Below are positions 6,788-9,021 of a stretch of DNA of 9,021 nucleotides, in pieces (the stretch's first letter is position 1; each line of letters opens with the position of its first letter). Under the pieces are notes generated by a model. That model had not been told where the DNA came from and ran no database searches. It saw only the letters and a list, made by a program, of their open reading frames with translations. The stretch covers positions 1-9,021 of the forward strand of contig JAAZBY010000271.1 in NCBI GenBank assembly GCA_012513595.1, given 5' to 3'. Position numbers and translations under genes: made by a program. The DNA comes from Chloroflexota bacterium. Lineage in GTDB: Bacteria > Chloroflexota > Anaerolineae > UBA1429.

Positions 6788-8458
6788 ATGAGGCGCATCC
6801 GTCTGCAGGTTGCCATCACGCTTCTGGCCGTCGCGATCCTGGTTGGCATCGTCGCCTATCTGGCCCTCCGCGTGACGACCGAAACCGTGCCCGACTATGG
6901 CGGCACCTACGTCGAAGGCGTGGCCGGCAACCCCGAGTTCATCAACCCGCTCCTCTCCCAACCCAACCCCGTCGACCAGGACCTCGTCGCCCTCATCTTT
7001 AACGGGCTGACGCGCCCGGACGGCCGCGGGGCCATGGTGCCCGACCTCGCCGAGAGCTGGGAAGTCTCTCCCGACGGCATCTCGTACACCTTTACCCTGC
7101 GGCAGGACGTCCTGTGGCACGACGGGGCGCCGTTCACCGCCGATGACGTCGTCTACACCATCACTACCATCCAGCAGCCCGAGTTCCCCGGCGAGGCGGA
7201 GATCGCCAACCTCTGGCGCACCGTGGTCGTCGAGCGCGTGGATACCTACACCGTGCGCTTTATCTTGCGTGAACCGTACGCCCCGTTCCTCGATTACACC
7301 ACGCTTGGCATTCTGCCCGCCCACATCCTCGGGGGCGTCTCGGCCGACGTCTTGCGCGAGTCCAAGTTCAACGTCGAGCCGATCGGTACCGGCCCCTACA
7401 AGCTGGATACCATCAGCGCCCGGCGCGTCGTCTTGGTCTCCAACCCGGACTACCACGGCCACCGGCCCTATATCGACCGCATCGAGTTCCTCCTCTACCA
7501 GGACGATGCGGCCGTGTTTGAGGCGCGCAAGCGTGGCGAGGTCGCCGGCATCGCCCGCGTTCTGCCCAAGTACCTGGACAAGGTCCGCGACGATCGTGAC
7601 CTGAACCTCTACTCGGCGCCCATGTCGGGCTACAACGCCGTCTACCTCAACCTGGACAAGGGGGTCTTTCAGGATCCCGCCGTCCGCCAGGCGATGATGT
7701 ACGCCCTCAACCGGCAGGGTCTCGTCGACAAGGTGCTGGACGGCCAGGGCATCGTCCTGCACAGCCCGATCCTGCCCAACTCGTGGGCCTACGACTCGGG
7801 CGTGCGGCGCTACGACTATGCTCCCAGCCGGGCCATCAGCACGCTCGAAGAGCACGACTGGTTTGACGATGACGAGGACGGCGTCCGCGAGCGCGGCGGC
7901 GTGCGCCTCGAGTTCACGCTGCTGACCAACGACGACCCGCTGCGCGTGCGCCTCATCGAAGAGATCGCGGCGCAGCTGGCCGAGGTGGGCATCCGCGCCA
8001 CCCCCCAGGCCGTCCCCTGGGAGACCCTGCGCTACGACATGCTCAACCTGCGTCGTTTTGACGCTGTTCTGCTCGGCTTCCAGTTCCTTCCGCCGGACCC
8101 GGACCCCTACCCGTATTGGCATTCCAGCCAGGCGAACGAGTTCGGCGTGAACTTTTCCAACTTTAACAGCCAGCGGGCCGATGTCCTTCTCGAGGAAGCG
8201 CGGCTCACCAGCGACCAGGCTCATCGCCGCGACCTCTATCTGGAGTTCCAGGACATCTTTGCCGAGCAGGTTCCCTCGCTGCTCCTGTATCAGCCGGTGT
8301 ACTCGTACGCCGTCAGCGATGCGGTGCGGGCCGTCCAGCTCGCCCCGATGATCAGCCCGTCGGACCGCTTCCAGTCGGTGGTGAGCTGGTACATCGCCAC
8401 CCAGCGGCTGATGAACGACGGTGAGGCCGAGGAGGTGCCCACGGCGCCAGCCCCCTGA
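6788..8458 (+). CDS. ABC transporter substrate-binding protein, family 5 (oligopeptide/dipeptide type), N-terminally membrane-anchored
   Basis: 556 residues from ATG 6788, with AGGGGG ending 7 bases upstream. A basic start and one hydrophobic segment (about residues 7-27) lead to the outside domain. There is no lipobox cysteine, so it is probably held by an uncleaved anchor or cleaved by signal peptidase I. Family 5 hallmarks follow in order: GGTYVEG with INPLL near residues 38-54, PDLAESWEVSPDG with Trp91, FTLRQDVLWHDG, FTADDVVYT, then VRQAMMYALNR from residue 299 and the acidic loop DDDEDG (360-365), which resembles a calcium loop. The length is normal for the family. Such proteins capture peptides or other small solutes for an ABC importer. 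No permease or ATPase gene is in the window, so the substrate is unknown and it may be an orphan receptor. It probably shares the secG transcript. Confidence 0.93.
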   Translation: MRRIRLQVAITLLAVAILVGIVAYLALRVTTETVPDYGGTYVEGVAGNPEFINPLLSQPNPVDQDLVALIFNGLTRPDGRGAMVPDLAESWEVSPDGISYTFTLRQDVLWHDGAPFTADDVVYTITTIQQPEFPGEAEIANLWRTVVVERVDTYTVRFILREPYAPFLDYTTLGILPAHILGGVSADVLRESKFNVEPIGTGPYKLDTISARRVVLVSNPDYHGHRPYIDRIEFLLYQDDAAVFEARKRGEVAGIARVLPKYLDKVRDDRDLNLYSAPMSGYNAVYLNLDKGVFQDPAVRQAMMYALNRQGLVDKVLDGQGIVLHSPILPNSWAYDSGVRRYDYAPSRAISTLEEHDWFDDDEDGVRERGGVRLEFTLLTNDDPLRVRLIEEIAAQLAEVGIRATPQAVPWETLRYDMLNLRRFDAVLLGFQFLPPDPDPYPYWHSSQANEFGVNFSNFNSQRADVLLEEARLTSDQAHRRDLYLEFQDIFAEQVPSLLLYQPVYSYAVSDAVRAVQLAPMISPSDRFQSVVSWYIATQRLMNDGEAEEVPTAPAP

Positions 8459-8735
8459 CCGGGCCCGCACAAGAAAAGATGCTCTCGTTCTCCGAACCAC
8501 TCCGCCTGTGGCCGCCCGACGCGCGGCTATGGCGTGTGGTCGCGGCCCCTCCGGGGCCCAACGGTCGGCGTGGAAACGCACCGGCCCCCCGTGTTTGGAA
8601 AGGAGGACCTGCACGAGCGAGGCCCGTCGGCCGGGCCATGGTCGCTTGTTCAGCGCTTCTCCGTGACTTGGGGAAGCGCTCTTTCTGTTTGTCGCTGTAG
8701 CGCAGCAGCGCGACCTATTCCAGGAGGTACGATCC
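8459..8735 (+). other. Non-coding, structured intergenic region before the last gene
   Basis: 277 bases without a credible gene. Visible structure: GGCCCC/GGGGCC (8544-8549 with 8553-8558, 3-base loop); a stem of CGGT/ACCG and GCGT/ACGC with a 2-base bulge, capped by the GNRA-type loop GGAA (8562-8583); a strong Shine-Dalgarno-like AAAGGAGG (8599-8606) with no ATG or GTG at usable distance (only a CTG two bases on); and the terminator at 8652-8690. It may simply be the 3' region of the solute-binding gene plus a short leader, or a structured attenuating leader for the next gene. I compared it by eye with what I recall of TPP, cobalamin, c-di-GMP, glycine and Moco motifs and saw no convincing match. 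I found no clear promoter. Confidence 0.5.
8652..8690 (+). terminator. Probable intrinsic terminator 31 bases before the last gene's ribosome binding site
   Basis: AGCGCTTCTCC (8652-8662) pairs with GGGGAAGCGCT (8670-8680) in 11 bp with one G-T wobble around a 7-base loop. It is followed by the T-rich but interrupted tract CTTTCTGTTT. It lies 193 bases after the solute-binding protein stop. It could end that transcript or, being close to the next gene, act as an attenuator in its leader. Confidence 0.75.
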
Positions 8736-9021
8736 ATGCACGTGCGACGCAGTCTGTTGATGATTCTGATCGTAGCGCTCATCGTGGGGCTATCGGCCTG
8801 CGGCGGCGGCGCTCCCTCGGTGGACTGGACGCTCAAGGTCACCGGCGCCGTGTCCAAGCCGCTGACCCTCTCGTACCGCGACCTGGTCGCCCGCGAGCAG
8901 GTCACGCTCGAGGACGTCCTGATGCGCAAGTCGCAGGGGGAAGACACGGTGAACAGCTGGGAGGGCCCCTCGGTGGCTGCCATCCTCGAGGAAGCCGGCG
9001 CGTCCGCCTCGGCCAAGGCGC
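8736..9021 (+). CDS. Lipoprotein with sulfite-oxidase-like (Oxidored_molyb superfamily) fold, 3' end outside window
   Basis: The frame is open from ATG 8736 to the right edge (95 residues visible). AGGAGGT ends 7 bases before the ATG. The signal peptide is classic: basic start, hydrophobic core and lipobox L-S-A-C with Cys22, so it should be lipid-anchored outside the membrane. The mature start WTLKVTGAVSKPLTLSYRDL, then VTLEDVLM and WEGPSVAAILEEAG, fits the N-terminal half of the molybdopterin oxidoreductase fold. In true sulfite oxidase-like enzymes the TLxCV motif supplies the molybdenum-binding cysteine. Here the matching position appears to be Asp (TLEDV), as in small non-catalytic relatives of this fold, so cofactor binding is doubtful. 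Alignment is by eye, and the rest of the protein is not visible. Confidence 0.8.
   Translation, partial: MHVRRSLLMILIVALIVGLSACGGGAPSVDWTLKVTGAVSKPLTLSYRDLVAREQVTLEDVLMRKSQGEDTVNSWEGPSVAAILEEAGASASAKA

Noticed and set aside
8479..8700. A 73-codon plus-strand open frame in the gap before the last gene
   Set aside because: It has only a weak purine run upstream of its start, no recognisable domain, and it runs through the terminator hairpin to stop just beyond it.
6653..9016. A 787-codon open frame on the minus strand across secG, the solute-binding gene and the last gene
   Set aside because: It is antisense to three genes with clear family motifs, and its own translation shows no recognisable domain or start site. 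Long antisense frames are common in GC-rich coding DNA.

Overview
The window is GC-rich, and every gene I can support lies on the + strand. It looks like a bacterial chromosome segment, most likely Chloroflexota (Anaerolineae or a relative). That placement is inferred from the gene style: a GT-C membrane protein with two C-terminal sandwich domains, a membrane-anchored family 5 solute-binding protein directly behind secG, and tRNA genes without encoded CCA. It has not been checked by a search. I see no insertion sequence, CRISPR array, phage gene or toxin-antitoxin pair.

Layout. Positions 1-2226 hold the 3' part of a large multi-pass glycosyltransferase-like membrane protein. A near-consensus promoter at 2270-2297 then drives two tandem alanine tRNA genes, CGC and GGC anticodons, followed by an intrinsic terminator at 2529-2560. 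leuS (leucyl-tRNA synthetase) starts at 2698, after a hairpin-rich leader, and ends at 5523 with a very strong terminator. A separate unit (promoter 5607-5635) encodes a small lipoprotein built from two copies of one domain, not recognised. secG has its own promoter at 6444-6472 and is followed after 32 bases by a family 5 (peptide-type) solute-binding protein, probably in one transcript. A 277-base non-coding stretch with hairpins and a terminator precedes the start of a lipoprotein with a sulfite-oxidase-like fold, which runs off the right edge.

Functionally this is mostly housekeeping: translation (two tRNA-Ala, LeuRS), protein export (SecG), and envelope proteins that need that export (two lipoproteins, one anchored binding protein, one membrane glycosyltransferase). 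I did not find a clearly new multi-gene system. The most unusual items are an extra block of about 117 residues inside the LeuRS editing region combined with loss of the leucine-specific domain, the exact 100-residue internal duplication of the unknown lipoprotein, the compensatory anticodon-stem changes between the tandem tRNA-Ala genes, and the structured leaders before leuS and before the last gene.
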